64,000 nt of DNA from Pseudevernia furfuracea (Eukaryota; Ascomycota; Lecanoromycetes; Lecanorales; Parmeliaceae), in NCBI GenBank assembly GCA_022315425.1, contig JAIUPT010000008.1, positions 496,001 to 560,000 of the forward strand, given 5' to 3'. Positions 23,673 through 35,179 of the stretch are shown here, in pieces. The translations under genes and the position numbers were made by a program. Below the pieces are notes generated by a model. That model saw only the letters and a list, made by a program, of their open reading frames with translations. It made no database searches and was not told the DNA's origin. The stretch's first letter is position 1; each line of letters starts with the position of its first letter.

Positions 23673-24709
23673 AGTCTTACCGAGCTGGCACTTGGTGCTC
23701 GGGGATCTTACCTAATTGATTGAACGAATTATGGTGCTCCATGGTTTTTCTTCAGTCGGAATACTCAAAAGTCTTTAGCCCTAGCCCTAATTTCCGCTGC
23801 ATAGCCTGTCCATGCAAACTACTTATGACTACCTTTCATCTACAGATTCTTCACACCTCACGTGGAAATACATCATAGCTAGTATTCTTGGAATTCAGAA
23901 CATGTTTATCTTACTTCGTTGTCGCTGATTTTTCGTCCTCCATCTGACCTTTTACTTTCCGCAAGCGCGCTGCCCGGCCGACGATGCGCTAATTGTATTC
24001 GGAGATATACAGATACTGTAGGAATTTTGGGTGTGAGTACTGAGTAGGAACAGAGGATGTACACGTGGTATATGCCTATCTTTACCGTTTTCATTGTATG
24101 GCCAACTTCAAGGTAGGCTGATTGGACGCCATCTACACCATTTCGGTTCTACCGCTCAGCCAGACCAAACGCCAATAAGCAAGCGAGCACCTAGCCACGA
24201 TGGCTGCTCAACAGCGCACCTCAGACTTGACTGAGTAGTATCCCCAGCCTCTTCGTTGCCTTCCAGAGCGATGTTCGGGCATGTTCTCCATGGCGTATAC
24301 ACGATTTTTGTGTTCTTCTGTACCTGTTATACCATTAAAGTGCAGTAATTCTTGCCCTAGATTGATCCGATATTTTCTAGTGCGTGTGGTTTAGGGGGAC
24401 CAATTTGACGGAAGGGATGCTCTTTTACCTTGAGTCATCGTCGATCGTCGATAAGCCATGAGCAAGATGCTGACACCTCTTTTCGATGCTTCTAGCGGCT
24501 AGTACAGCCACTCCCAATGGCATGAGGCTACTTCAGAGAAAGATAAGAAAAAGGTCTGCCCACTTATTCGCTCCTTGCTCTTGCTGTCTAATCATCGTCA
24601 TCAATGTGAATTCTGGAGGTTTGAACTCTACTGCGAGTACTGCTGAAACTCTTTCGTGACACTGTATATTCAATATTATATACAAAACCCTCGTCATCCT
24701 TTCAGAATC
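23673..24709. other. Intergenic, no gene seen
   Basis: About one kilobase between divergent genes. No coding frame, repeat or RNA was recognised. The 24,660-24,710 stretch is the AT-rich leader of the downstream gene. Confidence 0.45.
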
Positions 24710-26203
24710 ATGACAGCAAGCGAAGCCTTATCCGAGAATTTCCGCAAGCACGTGGCAGCGCAAAGCAGCGACTGGAGCATGCCTAATAGCTTTCCCACTC
24801 CACCAATCGACTTGAACGATGATACGATCAAGGAGCCAATTTCAATGTCCGGACTTCTTGATCGTCTTGGAGAGCAAAAAGCCGACTTCCTCAACGGCAT
24901 CCAACAAGCGATACGCGCCTATATCGCTAATCAGGGCCGGCGAGTCTGTATGTCTTTTGTATAGACAGACGGTCGAGGGGATAGCCATCCTCGTACGCAC
25001 ATCCTGAACTCTGACAGCCTATCCGAAAACGCGACCTACGCAGATGTCTTCCAATGCTTCATCCGCAAGAAAACATACCACGGCCATGCGCTCGACTCCG
25101 GATTGTCAGAGCCTGTCGCTGGTATAATCGCGAGGGAATATGCTACCGTGCTGGAGTCCTGTTCCGACGACTTAGAGCATTATTTCTTGGGTCGTCTTGT
25201 CGACGATGAGGTTGTACACAAAAGCCTCGCCGTCCATATAGCAGAAATTCTGGCAAAAAAAGGTATCAAAATCGCGCGGGATAAGTTGACGCACATGATC
25301 ACGCACACTATCGCCCAGCATGCCGGCACGCATACCACCATTGCGGTCCAACACGGAGTCATCGTCGCTACACAGCATACTGCTGTTGCCACTGCGGGAA
25401 CATCGACTGCGGCCGTGGTAGGCTCCATTGTCGGAGCGGTTCTGATCAAAGCGTTCGCGGCACACATTACAGTCATCTTGCCGAAGATTTTAGCTTCTGA
25501 AACGTTTCGCATGCTTGTCATGGCAGCCACGCACAAGGTTGTCTATGTGAGCGCGACTGCTGCGACGGCTAATTTATTGGCTGCAAAGGCTGGCGCGGCG
25601 ACCCTTCATGCTATCATTGGACCTGTTGCCATCACATTTGTTGGATACAAGCTCAAAAGACTGCCGAATGATTTGGGTAAGAGCATTGCCAAAGGGGTCA
25701 GGAAAGATCTGGAGGGCAGTTTCGGAAGTATCACGCAGCAAGTTCTCGATGAGATGGCGAAAGACGTTTACGATATTGAAAAGCTGGCTTCTGCGGTCTT
25801 CGACAAGATCATCACTGTCGACGGATGGGAAAAGAGCTTCGAGGGGCTTGATGTTGCGGATCCGGCCATCCTTGCCTTGAACCATGAGATTGGGAGGGGT
25901 GTGGGCTATGCCAAGGGCTTTCGTAAGATGACCAAAGCAGATGAGACAGTAAATGTTCCGCATGAGAGTCCGCCAGCTTGTGTAGCGGATCTCGTTTGTG
26001 TAACGTGTGATCTGAATCGGGGACCTCTTGATGGAAACGAGCAGCTGATTCACGCTAATGAATGTTCGAGTCAGAGAAAATCGCAAGAGGATATCATCGT
26101 TCGCTGCTGGGTCTGCTATGTTGATTTGCAAGAAATGAGTGATGTGGCAAAGAATGAGCATTTGAAGGGCTGTTTAGATAGGAGATCGCCGCAGGTTTAT
26201 TGA
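24710..26203 (+). CDS. Unknown protein: Ala/Gly-rich hydrophobic core and paired zinc-like tail
   Basis: I do not recognise the family. Exon 1 starts at 24710 (MTASEALSENFRKH...) and exon 2 is 25018-26203, ending RRSPQVY. The donor is uncertain: a perfect GTATGT at 24948 breaks the frame, whereas GTCTTT at 24952 keeps it and gives 475 aa. The centre (about residues 185-330) is a His/Ala/Gly/Thr-rich hydrophobic region with strong glycine-zipper character (TAAVVGSIVGAVLIKAF, LHAIIGPVAITFVGYKL), suggesting membrane or oligomer contact. The last 70 residues have two related motifs, CVTC-x15-H-x3-C and CWVC-x13-H-x4-C, a probable pair of zinc-binding knuckles. There is no signal peptide. It may be lineage-specific. 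Confidence 0.65.
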
Positions 26204-26241
26204 AAAGCACAGCAAATTTACTGGTATAAGCATGATCTACC

Positions 26242-26294
26242 TAGTGACTTTGGACGATCTAGTGACTTAGTGACTTTGGACGATCTAGTGACTT
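26242..26294 (+). repeat. 27-bp tandem direct repeat
   Basis: Two identical 27-nt copies (26242-26268 and 26268-26294, sharing one base) begin TAGTGACTTTGGACGATCTA. They lie just after the unknown protein gene, probably in its 3' UTR. Confidence 0.85.
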
Positions 26295-26519
26295 GAGTCG
26301 TAGAAGTTAAATGATACGATTGAACCCACTGCTTCTGCATGAATTGTGTCAGGGTAAGTGAATCTTAAGCGGAGTTTGATTGACGGATTTTGCTAGCGGC
26401 GAGTCAGGAGAACGCCAAGCCTTCGGATCCGCGACGTCGCAGCGCAAAAAGATTTGCGGACACTTTCGTTCGAGCCGTTGGGAGAGCAACAACTTCACGC
26501 TCTCAGTCTACCAAGCAGG

Positions 26520-27424
26520 ATGCGAACGTACCTTGCATTGACGGGCCTTTTGGCTTGCCTCTTCTCCTACGCCTCTGCCACAGCTCTGACTTACAAGCTT
26601 GTGGCCAATGAAAAGGCCTGCTTTTTTTCCAACGTAGAGCAACAAGGGGCAAAGATTGCCTTCTACTTCGCCGTAAGTCGTTCCCTCCCTGCTCACCGGG
26701 CAATGGCTATGTTTTGGTATCCGCGAAGCTAATAAGGCTACGGTTGTGTAGGTCCAATCTGGCGGCTCCTTCGATGTCGACTACAGCGTTATGGGCCCTG
26801 ATGGGAAAGTCATCATGGAGAACTCAAAGGAGCGGCAGCTGGACTCTGTGTTCACGGCCAAGGTGACCGGAGAATACAGCTTTTGCTTCAACAATGAGAT
26901 GAGCACGTTCGCTGAGAAAATGGTGGACTTCGAAATTGCTGCACGTGGGCCCCTTTTCCGATGCGAGACGCACGCTTTCAGCTCGGCCAGCTTTTTAGCA
27001 CCCTCAGACTATCCTGCAATGTCCACACATCAGATACATGCTTGACCGCACGCTGACCCTTCTCCACCTCTGCAGGTCGAAAATGAGTCTCCCTCCGCCC
27101 TCCTACCCTCCAAACAAGGCACCTCCCCTGAACAAACTTCGGCTCTGGAGGAGTCCATCATGAAAGTCTCGCGCGACCTCTCTACCATCAATCGCAACCA
27201 GAAATACTTCCGGACCCGTGAAAACCGCAACTTCAGCACCGTGAAGAGCACAGAGAGCAGGATATTTAATTTCAGCGTGGTGGAGAGCGGGCTGATGGTT
27301 TGTATGGCTGGGCTGCAGGTTTTTATTGTGAGATTCTTCTTCCAGGGAGCCAGGAAAGGTATGTAGCGAGTTTTCAATGCTTTTTGAAGACCAAAGTGCT
27401 GACGAATATGTAGGCTATGTATGA
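26520..27424 (+). CDS. p24-family cargo receptor (Erp3-like)
   Basis: It is a type I membrane protein that cycles between ER and Golgi in COPI/COPII vesicles. Exons 26520-26672, 26752-26940, 27076-27358 and 27414-27424 encode 211 aa. Signal peptide MRTYLALTGLLACLFSYASA; GOLD domain from LTYKLVANEKACFF to GEYSFCFNNEMSTFAEKMV, with the two conserved cysteines; coiled coil SALEESIMKVSRDLSTINRNQ; helix GLMVCMAGLQVFIVRFFF; tail QGARKGYV. Exon 4 codes only GYV and the stop. Intron 2 must start at GC (GCACGT at 26941), because the nearby GTGGGC donor hits a stop after six residues; a GC-AG intron keeps DFEIA-VENE as in the family. The subtype is inferred from the RFFFQGARKGYV tail. Confidence 0.9.
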
Positions 27425-27469
27425 ATAGGAACGAGAATGACAGAAGAGGGTAGCAGTAGCAGGACAAAA

Positions 27470-28336
27470 TCAAGACCTAATCATTGTTCCATCCTTGCGA
27501 CTATCATTTCTCGAGCTTCCATGGGTTTGTGTGCCGCCAGATCTATCATTGCGCATTCGATTGGTGACATTCGTACTCACTGGGACCTCGGGCCCCAAAT
27601 CCCCAAATCCCTCCTCTTTGAAGGCAAAGGTCCAGCAGTTCTCCCGAGCAGAGCCCCTCATTATAACAGCCTAATGGGTGGGTGTTCACCTCGTGGGATA
27701 CCAAGCCTGAGCCTTCGCATTTAGGCAAGAAGCTACCTTTGCCGGAGCACCAACAGCCGCTGGATCTGTGAGTGGTCCAATCGCACACTGATACAAGCTA
27801 ACCCAGATAGCACTACCCACAGTCGGGTTGACATAATTTGCAGTATACATGCCCGTATAACCACGCTCAGTGTATCTCAGCATCTGCGTTGCAAACCATG
27901 TCACGAAATCCCAGGGAATGGTACTTCCTTCTGTTGCAGTCATGAGGAGGCCGATCGCCCCAGTCGTCATTCTGATCCAGATTCGTGGAGCATTGTTGGC
28001 CCACGGTCCGTGGGCATTGATGGCGATGCCGGTGTAGAATGCTTCGAGGACTTCCGCTGCTGCTTGAATGGGCAAGAGGATCTCTCCAGGCTCGAAAGAG
28101 GCTAAAGCTAAGTCTAGGTCTTCAGCGCGCTTGTCGAGTGAGTGAACCTGGGTGTTGGATGTTCGGAGAAAGCGCTCGGGATCATTGCTGATTGATGGCC
28201 TAGTAGACTTTTCGTGGTCACTCCTAGTTGCTACACCGCTGGGTCTTAGCTGAAGGAGACTCGCGGACGGGCACGCGACCATGAACCACCAAATTACAGA
28301 GATGCTCAACAACGGGGCAGTCTTAAAAAGAAGCAT
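27470..28336 (-). CDS. Predicted secreted protein with dibasic propeptide site
   Basis: I do not recognise the family. Exon 1, 28336-27702, starts MLLFKTAPLLSISVIWWFMVA, a signal peptide. A propeptide-like stretch ends in SLDKR near residue 70, a candidate Kex2 site. The mature part contains conserved-looking segments (FEPGEILLPIQAAAEVLEAFYTG, WDFVTWFATQMLRYTERGYTGMYTANYVNP). A second exon, 27656-27470, is supported by phase and by its sequence WTFAFKEEGFGDLG; its intron would be only 45 nt (donor GTATCC, acceptor ATGAG). Without splicing the frame stops at 27686. With both exons the protein has 273 aa. The C-terminal 30 residues of exon 2 are low-complexity and may belong to another intron. 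Confidence 0.6.
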
Positions 28337-29272
28337 TGTGCGAGCTGGCAGTAATTGTGATCATTGCTCGGTCTTCTAAACCCAACATTCTGCACTGGAA
28401 CATTCAAATGACATCTAAGAGTGAGATGGGCTATATGGAACATGATCGCAAGAGCTCAGCTTGCGGATTATGCAGGGCAGCTCCCCAATGTGCCGCATTG
28501 CTGGGGTAGGAACGCATGTCCCGTCGCTAGTTCGGAGTCTTCACGCTTTTAGCGACTACATCTCATCCACACTCTCTTCTGAGGATCTTGACCCCCACAA
28601 TATCGAGACGCTAAGGGTTTTTGGATCTTCACAGGGTTATCGCGCATCTCCCGTTATTTCCTCGCATCATGCTTGATGTCTAATCGTCTCTGGGCGAACA
28701 CGCACGCCCTTTTACACAACGAAAAGGGCAAAGGAAACGCACGAGAAATTTGTGAACACGGCTACACAAAGACTACCTTAGCAAAGAGATTGTTCTCTAG
28801 AGAACGTTGGCTTTGTTGCTCGCAGTTCCAAGTCTGTCTGTCTGAATCGAATCGAATCGAATGGAAGAAACATCGTATGTCAAATGGGAGCTAAGCTCAT
28901 TTGGCTATCATTTTACGGCCGCTAAGGATTCGCGATTATCTTAGGTAAGGTAGGTAAGGTAAGGTATAAGGTAGTACTCCGATTTATTCAAGAAATCTAC
29001 TCACATTTCAGGTATTTAATTGTACATAGTTCATTAAATTTAGTCATCATTTATCTGCGTTTGCTCTTGCGTTCTTCCTTTAATACATGGTCAACACTTT
29101 TTTAAAGTACTAGTACCTCGGCACTCTTTTGTGAATGACACACTGTACCACTCACATCCAATACTCCTCCAACTCATATCCTGAAGCTCTTATATGATCA
29201 ATCCTCAAGCAGGCATTGAACCAAAAGATCAAATTTGCCAACAAGCTGAATACCGAAGAAGACAACTTCACC
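28337..29272. other. Intergenic with GGTAA repeats
   Basis: A degenerate GGTAA/TAGG repeat sits at 28943-28974 and an AATCG repeat near 28,846-28,860. No gene is supported. The 3' part is the leader of the F-box gene. Confidence 0.5.
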
Positions 29273-30739
29273 ATGGATAATCGAGAACCTGCTTCTTTCG
29301 CAGGCCTGCCCGCCGAGCTACTCTTCAGCGTCATCCAGCACTGTGACATGCAAGACCTTGCTACCCTAAGCGGAGTGGCCATAAAATTCAACAACATCTG
29401 CAGACCCATCATCTTCCGAAACGTTGACCTCAGCATTCACAATCGCGGCAAAGTGCTGTGTACCTTTCCGACGGATTACCAATGCTCTCCCAGCCAATGG
29501 TACGAGCCATCTGACAGTCTGTTATGCAACGACATTCCGCCCAACATGCAGAAGCGGCAGGAAGCCTTTCTGTCGGCTTTGATCGGGGATCCAAGCTTGG
29601 CACAGCATGTCAGGAATTTCTCATGGACACTACTCCTTCTCGACAGCAACAGACGGACAAATTTGAGCATCGATCCCTTCGAGATTAACAAAAGCGTCAT
29701 TTTGGATCCTAAAAGCCCATTCAACGAGATCTGGAATGTCTTCGCGTCTCTGACCAGTGTCCGGACTCTCGACCTCGCCTGGCTGTCCAGACATCTTGCC
29801 ATGCCTCTCATCCACGGCATCCCGCCCGTCCTGTTTCCTGCCGCGACCTCGGTCCGCTTAGGTGGGGTCATGCCATACTCTCTCGCCGCCTCGGTTCTGC
29901 TTGCGAACCCACAGACTTTGCTGCACCTGGACATTGACAACCTTCAACAAAGCGGGATCATACCCAGCACTCACATCGAGGAGGTTCCGAACCGTGATGC
30001 CGTACGTTATGAGGGAGAAGACTACACTGCTGCGATCTTTGAAATTTACCATCGCGCAATGGTCGACAGTAACCTCGACGTCAATCAGGCCCTCGAAGAC
30101 CTCTTCTATGAGACTGACCAGAAAGGGCTCGAACAACGGCCTGCAGACCCCATTTCCATCCCCAACCCACCTCACCTCCAACAGTGCCAATCCTGGAACA
30201 ATCTCGCCCCCTTTGAGGACGACAGCGAGTACTTCAACGCACCGGGCCCCATGCAGAACCTCCTCGGCGTTCTCGCGGGAAAATGCACGTCCCTCAAAAC
30301 GCTCCGTCTGCGCAAAGTAGGCGCGAGGGACCAGTTCGACTTCACCCCCGCCTGCCGCAGCAAAGAAACCGACATCTACGCCGAATGGGCCCTGTTTTTG
30401 GCCTCTGTCAGACCGACGCTCGAATCGCTGACTTTCGAGCAAGGTGAGCGCATGCTGCCCAGAGCCGACTGGGTCCAGCCGCCTGTGCGGCCCATGGATC
30501 AGCTTTTCGGGGATACGATTTTCCCGGTGCTGACTACGGCTGGGTTGGGGCAGTGGCCGGAGATGAAGGAATTGCTGGTCCGGGGTGTGCAACAGTGGGA
30601 GGAGGATGATGGAAATGGAACAGGGGGGAAGGTGCTTGTGGATGCGAGAGGATTGAGCGGGGCGTTTGGAACAGGGGTGGCGGTTGAGGTCAAGAGGCGG
30701 GCGGCGGAAGCGGATCATTTGGGTATGAATTACCCATGA
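29273..30739 (+). CDS. F-box protein, copy 1
   Basis: It is a predicted substrate adaptor of SCF ubiquitin ligases. It is a single exon of 488 aa from ATG at 29273; an upstream in-frame ATG at 29216 lies in the leader. The N-terminal F-box is ASFAGLPAELLFSVIQHCDM, continuing LATLSGVAIKFNNICRPIIF. The following region has the motif NVDLSIHNRGKVL, also found in the second copy at 40610. Downstream are irregular leucine-rich segments (LKTLRLRKVGA, LESLTFEQGE, FPVLTTAGLGQWPEMKELLVRGV). The target is unknown. The paralog 11 kb away shares the same order of motifs, so this is a local duplication that has diverged. Confidence 0.82.
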   Translation: MDNREPASFAGLPAELLFSVIQHCDMQDLATLSGVAIKFNNICRPIIFRNVDLSIHNRGKVLCTFPTDYQCSPSQWYEPSDSLLCNDIPPNMQKRQEAFLSALIGDPSLAQHVRNFSWTLLLLDSNRRTNLSIDPFEINKSVILDPKSPFNEIWNVFASLTSVRTLDLAWLSRHLAMPLIHGIPPVLFPAATSVRLGGVMPYSLAASVLLANPQTLLHLDIDNLQQSGIIPSTHIEEVPNRDAVRYEGEDYTAAIFEIYHRAMVDSNLDVNQALEDLFYETDQKGLEQRPADPISIPNPPHLQQCQSWNNLAPFEDDSEYFNAPGPMQNLLGVLAGKCTSLKTLRLRKVGARDQFDFTPACRSKETDIYAEWALFLASVRPTLESLTFEQGERMLPRADWVQPPVRPMDQLFGDTIFPVLTTAGLGQWPEMKELLVRGVQQWEEDDGNGTGGKVLVDARGLSGAFGTGVAVEVKRRAAEADHLGMNYP

Positions 30740-30941
30740 ATTATTGTTGAAGTGGTGTGGAGGTGGGAGGTGTAGGTCTGAAGCCGGAATCGTAGCAAGT
30801 AGCCCCCCGTTTGGACAGAAATTGCTTGCAGTATATCAAATCTCGATTTCACATCGATTCAATTCAATTCAGCTGGTTTCTTATTGCTTCAAGACGGATC
30901 CTGACGACGAGTCGTGAGGTACCTGTAAGTACGGCCTTTAG

Positions 30942-31844
30942 CAACGTGACGACAATCTGGCGCCTAAGATCGAATCATTCGAATATCTCATCGAGGCATT
31001 TCCAGCCAAAAAAACCGGCAGTTTTCGACATACCTCGCCATCTCCATGTCTTCCTTCTACATCCTCCTCTCAGACTCGTCGTCCATACCCTTACCTTACT
31101 CCTGCTACCGCGACAAAGAGCACATTCAAACCACGCAAGCAATCCCACCAAAAAAAACCCCCTCGTTCTCCCCATGAATGTTCGACTTCGCGGGAAAGCC
31201 GTACGAATCCCTTTGGTCGGATTCCAGACCGAACGATATCGAAAAAGAAACTCAAGGATCTCGCTCGCATGCCGCCCGTCGGGATATCACGGGACGCAGA
31301 CGGGCCACAACGAAAAGCATGTTGCTCTGCCTATTCCAAAAAAAAATTCATCCTGCAGCTGCAAAGACGAGTATGACGACGCCTCTGTTCTCGAATACTG
31401 ACGGGCGGGCATCTATGGGCGTTCCGAGCAACAGGGCAACGAGATGGAAAGGCTGGCCAATGGCGACATCATGACTTTTGCTACTCAGGAGTTCCATTTC
31501 CCCCCCTCACCTGCCGTGAGAAGAGAAGTTGAGACTTTTTGCTGCGAGTATCGAACAAGACGTTCGGAAGTCTGACGATGCCATGGTGGATGGTTTTGCG
31601 AGCTAAAATCAACGCTTTCGGAGAGGATATCGGGAGATTTTACAAGAGGGTGCATGAGGTGAGGTAGCGGTTGGAGGAAGATATTGAGAAGCTGCGCCAC
31701 AAGAATCGGGAGATGGATCTTTGGTGTGAGAGTAACATGGGTGCTATTGATTCAATTCCATTGACAATTTTTGCGCGAATTGAAGCTCGCCAAGAAAGTG
31801 CCAAAATTATGATCACTTCCCTGAAAACTGAGAGAATAAGTTGA
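30942..31844 (+). pseudogene. Decayed or frameshifted coiled-coil gene
   Basis: One frame is open for about 135 codons from 30942 (it reads IESFEYLIEAFPAKKTG, RRPYPYLTPATATK, KKLKDLARMPPVG, RKACCSAYSKK). At an A9 run near 31,348 coding character moves to another frame (SCKDEYDDASVLEY, stop, then RSEQQGNEMERLANGDIM, FHFPPSPAVRREVETFCCEY). A further shift near 31,578 and an in-frame TAG near 31,667 precede LEEDIEKLRHKNREMDLWCESN. Together these look like one protein with a C-terminal coiled coil, broken by at least two frameshifts and two stops. Two breaks are at or near homopolymers, so sequencing error cannot be excluded. An AG acceptor (CTTTAG) precedes 30942; the N-terminal exon was not found. 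Confidence 0.45.
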
Positions 31845-32929
31845 GAGAATAAGTCCCTTTACGCGTTGTGACGACCTTTGTACTACAAATCGTTTTCCGT
31901 GTCCTAGGCTCATATCGTCGCTACGGTCTTCTCAGAACCTTTGCACGTTGTTGAGAAGCCAGTAAAGTCATGGTGGGGACGCTTGCGAGTCGGCTTGTTC
32001 TCCGTCTCGGACGCGGGCATGAGGCAACTTGCATCAACGTATGCAGCTAAGAGGAAACGTCAGGCAGCGAAGATCTAACCCGATGATCCAATGAATCTTT
32101 AGAGGTACCGGGTCGAGGATGAAGCTGGCGCGTTTATAGATGACCTTGGTCGATTCATAAATCAGCCAAAGTCACGACTCCACCAGCGTCTAATCCGCCC
32201 TAGGTACCCCAATCCCGGGCCCTATAGGCCTGAGAGTCTTGACATGCTCTGAGACTACGGCAGTTTCATGTATAAACCTGGAGGAGGAGGAGAAGGAGGA
32301 TGCGGAGGAATCCGAGTATCAGTACGGTGGTGACAAACCGTTGTCTGCCTGCTGACGTGAGGGGAAGGGAATGTGGGAACCCATGGATCAGCACAATGAG
32401 CTGAAAGGTCCTTTTTGAATCCTATTGGTTCTTCCCCGCGATTAGCCCGGAGCTGGAAAAAAAAGTAGTCCTCGGGAGTCGTTGGATCCCTTGAAGCAGG
32501 CCTCGTGGCAATGATTCCCCATCGCCTAAATTCTCAGGTATAAGTCAACGTGCCACCTGTTTAAGCTCACTATTCGACGACGCTTCGCCTGCCTTTTAGG
32601 TCAAGGTCCTTGTAGGTCTCTACCTCTCACATAATGTAAGAGAAAGGAAGGCTCTCTAAGGGTTAAGGCCAGGAATGCTTTGTACCCCGGCTTAGGGCTA
32701 TGTAGGCGAAAACCAGCAGTAGAGGCCATGGTCTAATCCGTCTGAGTTGCTAATGCAATGAGTTAAAATAGATAGAAGGGGGATGATGGAAGTAGCTAGG
32801 AAGGAAGTAAATACCAAAATACCAAACTTCCTTTGAGGATACTATTACATAACGTGCTAACGTTCCCTACCTTAGCACACGGGGTTCTAAGCGGGCCCTA
32901 CTCTAAAGGCCGCTAATAGTGGCGCCTTT

Positions 32930-32959
32930 GGGGAGGGGGAAAGGGGGAAAGGGGGAAAC
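32930..32959 (+). repeat. G-rich GGGGAAA low-complexity tract
   Basis: Repeated runs of four to five G separated by three A. No function is inferred. Confidence 0.85.
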
Positions 32960-35066
32960 GGTTGGTGTGCCTTGCAGCTGCCAGACGACAGTTCTTCCAC
33001 ACTCGTGTAGAGGGGAAATGCTGCTAATACAGTCAGACAACAGGCTACCTAGCTTCTGCTTGAGATGACTGACTCTATTCTCCGTCTACCTGAACGCGAA
33101 GTGCAGACCTGGTCGCCTCTCAAGTTCTATATATTCATCCATCTTGCATGTCTAAGAAGATTGATTATCAAAGACGGCAGAGTAACAGCAGTGTACTATG
33201 GAAACAGTATTCCCCCTATCAATGCTATGAATGCACGTCTCGGCCGTTTGGCAAGAGTCGCTATTTATGAGCAAGTGATTCATCAAGCTATTCATCAGGC
33301 TAACCAAGGCTTCGGCGGGGCTCGGAGTCCCAACAAGCCGGATTTATCAACCACCCCTCCTTATCTGGCCTTCACACTAGAGTAAAGCAGACACACAGCA
33401 GTCAGGAAAGAGGACTGATCACTGAGGACTCAGATTCAAAGCCTCAATCCTTTCGGCCCGTACCATACCGCCGTGTAGTAATCCGGTAGTAATTGTCAGG
33501 TCATTGCTCTGAAACTTCTTCACCCTCCCACTCATTCTTCAATAGGCCAATCAAATGAGAAGAAGCCAAAAAGACAGCAGTCACCACGATGAGCTAAGGA
33601 AAGTAGCCTACGTTACCGACGCAGTGGTCAAGGGAAATTAGAATTTCAAGCCGCATAAGCATTGCCGATGTTTGGGCAGCCAGATGTGCTGGCAGCTTCC
33701 CAGCATTCTCCCAGCATTCTCCCAGCCTTCATTTCGGCCTCTATTTGCCAGAATTTAGAATTTAGGAACCAGCCGAGTCTCGAACCTGCCTTTCTTGTGT
33801 CAAATTATCCGTGATTCCCAGCTAACGGTTTTGAATGGGGTAGGTTACAACATCATCTCCTTTTCAAAGGTTTCAGGTGCTGATGACCACCCCTACTTCT
33901 AAAAGACACAACCCGCTGTCGAGGAAGGCTGAAACCCATGTGCTGAGCTACAATGGAACAACACATTTCACTGAGACATGTCATATTCGAAAAATTGCTC
34001 CCTCGTGCCAGAACTACACACCTTCCAGGCTAACATCCCCAAGGCCTGAGACTTACGGGCCCTTGGAAACCACCATGTTGTCCTGCTACTGGATTGTTGT
34101 GTTGGAAAGCGGCAACGACGCTCTTTGGTGTATCACCTAGCCTCTGATGCTAACGCTGCGATTGCTATTCTCCACCCACATAGTCTGGCCTCGCATTGCG
34201 AAGTGCGAACCATCATGCGAGTCTAGTCTTGTCTAGGCCCACGCTTCGAGTTTCTTGACACAATTCCCCGCCGGTGATATACTTCGCAACTCCCCTGAGC
34301 CATGTCATCTAACGATCCTTCACCGCCCTGTAAGTGCCGTTTGGGTGTCAAGCTCAAGCCACGGACGCCCATTTCCATGCGACTAGGGCTGGTTAAAAGA
34401 CTGTTTTGTAGTCTAATTTGTACTTTGTTTCCGTCGCTTCCACCCTACCATGTCACATCCTCAGAACAGCCACACCAACTAGCAATGTTTCTAGAGGGAG
34501 TGTGGAGGGCGATAAGATGTTATAAAAGTCTTTGGCCACCCTTTGAGCTCTGATTCGCTGAGTTTCGATTCCCTCGTCATCCTTGACGATCTTGACCGTG
34601 CACAGTCCTCCACACCCGGAGGCGATATGGCCAAGGTAAGCAACGGGCATTGCAACACGTGCTTCCATTCTTCTGACAGGACGATAAACTTGGGCGCTGC
34701 TAAATCCTCACGGCCAGGACTTGCGACTGCTAATCTCCGGAGGTAGTGCTTGAGCATCTGCAGTCAAACGGGGCGATTCCTATTCTGTCCTGTCAACTGG
34801 TTTGGCACTCGGCAAGCTTCTGTACTTCTGGAACCCCAATGGCTGGGTCTTTTATTGCAAATATCCCAGGGCAGGACTGGAGTAAACTGCGCTGAGTATT
34901 CTCTCTTTTACTTCCTTCATCTGTTTATGTACTCGGCCGACTTCGGCGCTCCCAATAGCCATGGCTACGCCATGCTTCACAATTCGAGAATTGGGATCGT
35001 CGATCATACTGAGACGCCATGGAAATGCTTGATGTACGTAAAGAAAGATAAGGGCCAGAAAGTGCT

Positions 35067-35072
35067 TATATA
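35067..35072 (+). promoter_or_regulatory. TATA box of the thaumatin-like gene
   Basis: TATATA lies about 110 bp before the ATG at 35180, in a good position for a core promoter. Few other genes here have one, which would fit a regulated secreted protein. Confidence 0.5.
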
Positions 35073-35179
35073 CCCCGTTGAACCCCCTCAACATCTTCCA
35101 ACCTTCATTATCTTCCATCTTGCGTTCTGCATCACATTACTACAAGTGCCTTCAACATCTACTGTACTCAGCCACCAAC

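Larger units (their letters stand above)
31845..35179. other. Gene-poor accessory stretch
   Basis: No gene is supported. It includes a GGGGAAA low-complexity tract (32930-32959), several purine-rich runs, and short frames such as 33065-33385 (106 codons, no recognisable features) and 34302-34553. At 34,302-34,640 an ATG, a GTAAGT donor and a short open segment ending at a GTAAGC could be a small spliced gene but the phases do not close. The sequence looks like decayed repeats, but no transposon ends or protein were seen. Confidence 0.4.

Noticed and set aside
29858..30718. 286-codon minus-strand frame
   Set aside because: It is antisense to the F-box gene, whose domain and paralog support the plus strand.
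33065..33385. 106-codon plus-strand frame
   Set aside because: It lies in a repeat-like stretch, has no recognisable motif and no splice or promoter support; left unannotated.
33765..33835. Minus-strand GCAGGTTCGAGAC resembling a tRNA-Arg B box
   Set aside because: The acceptor and D arms are badly mismatched; at most a very old relic.
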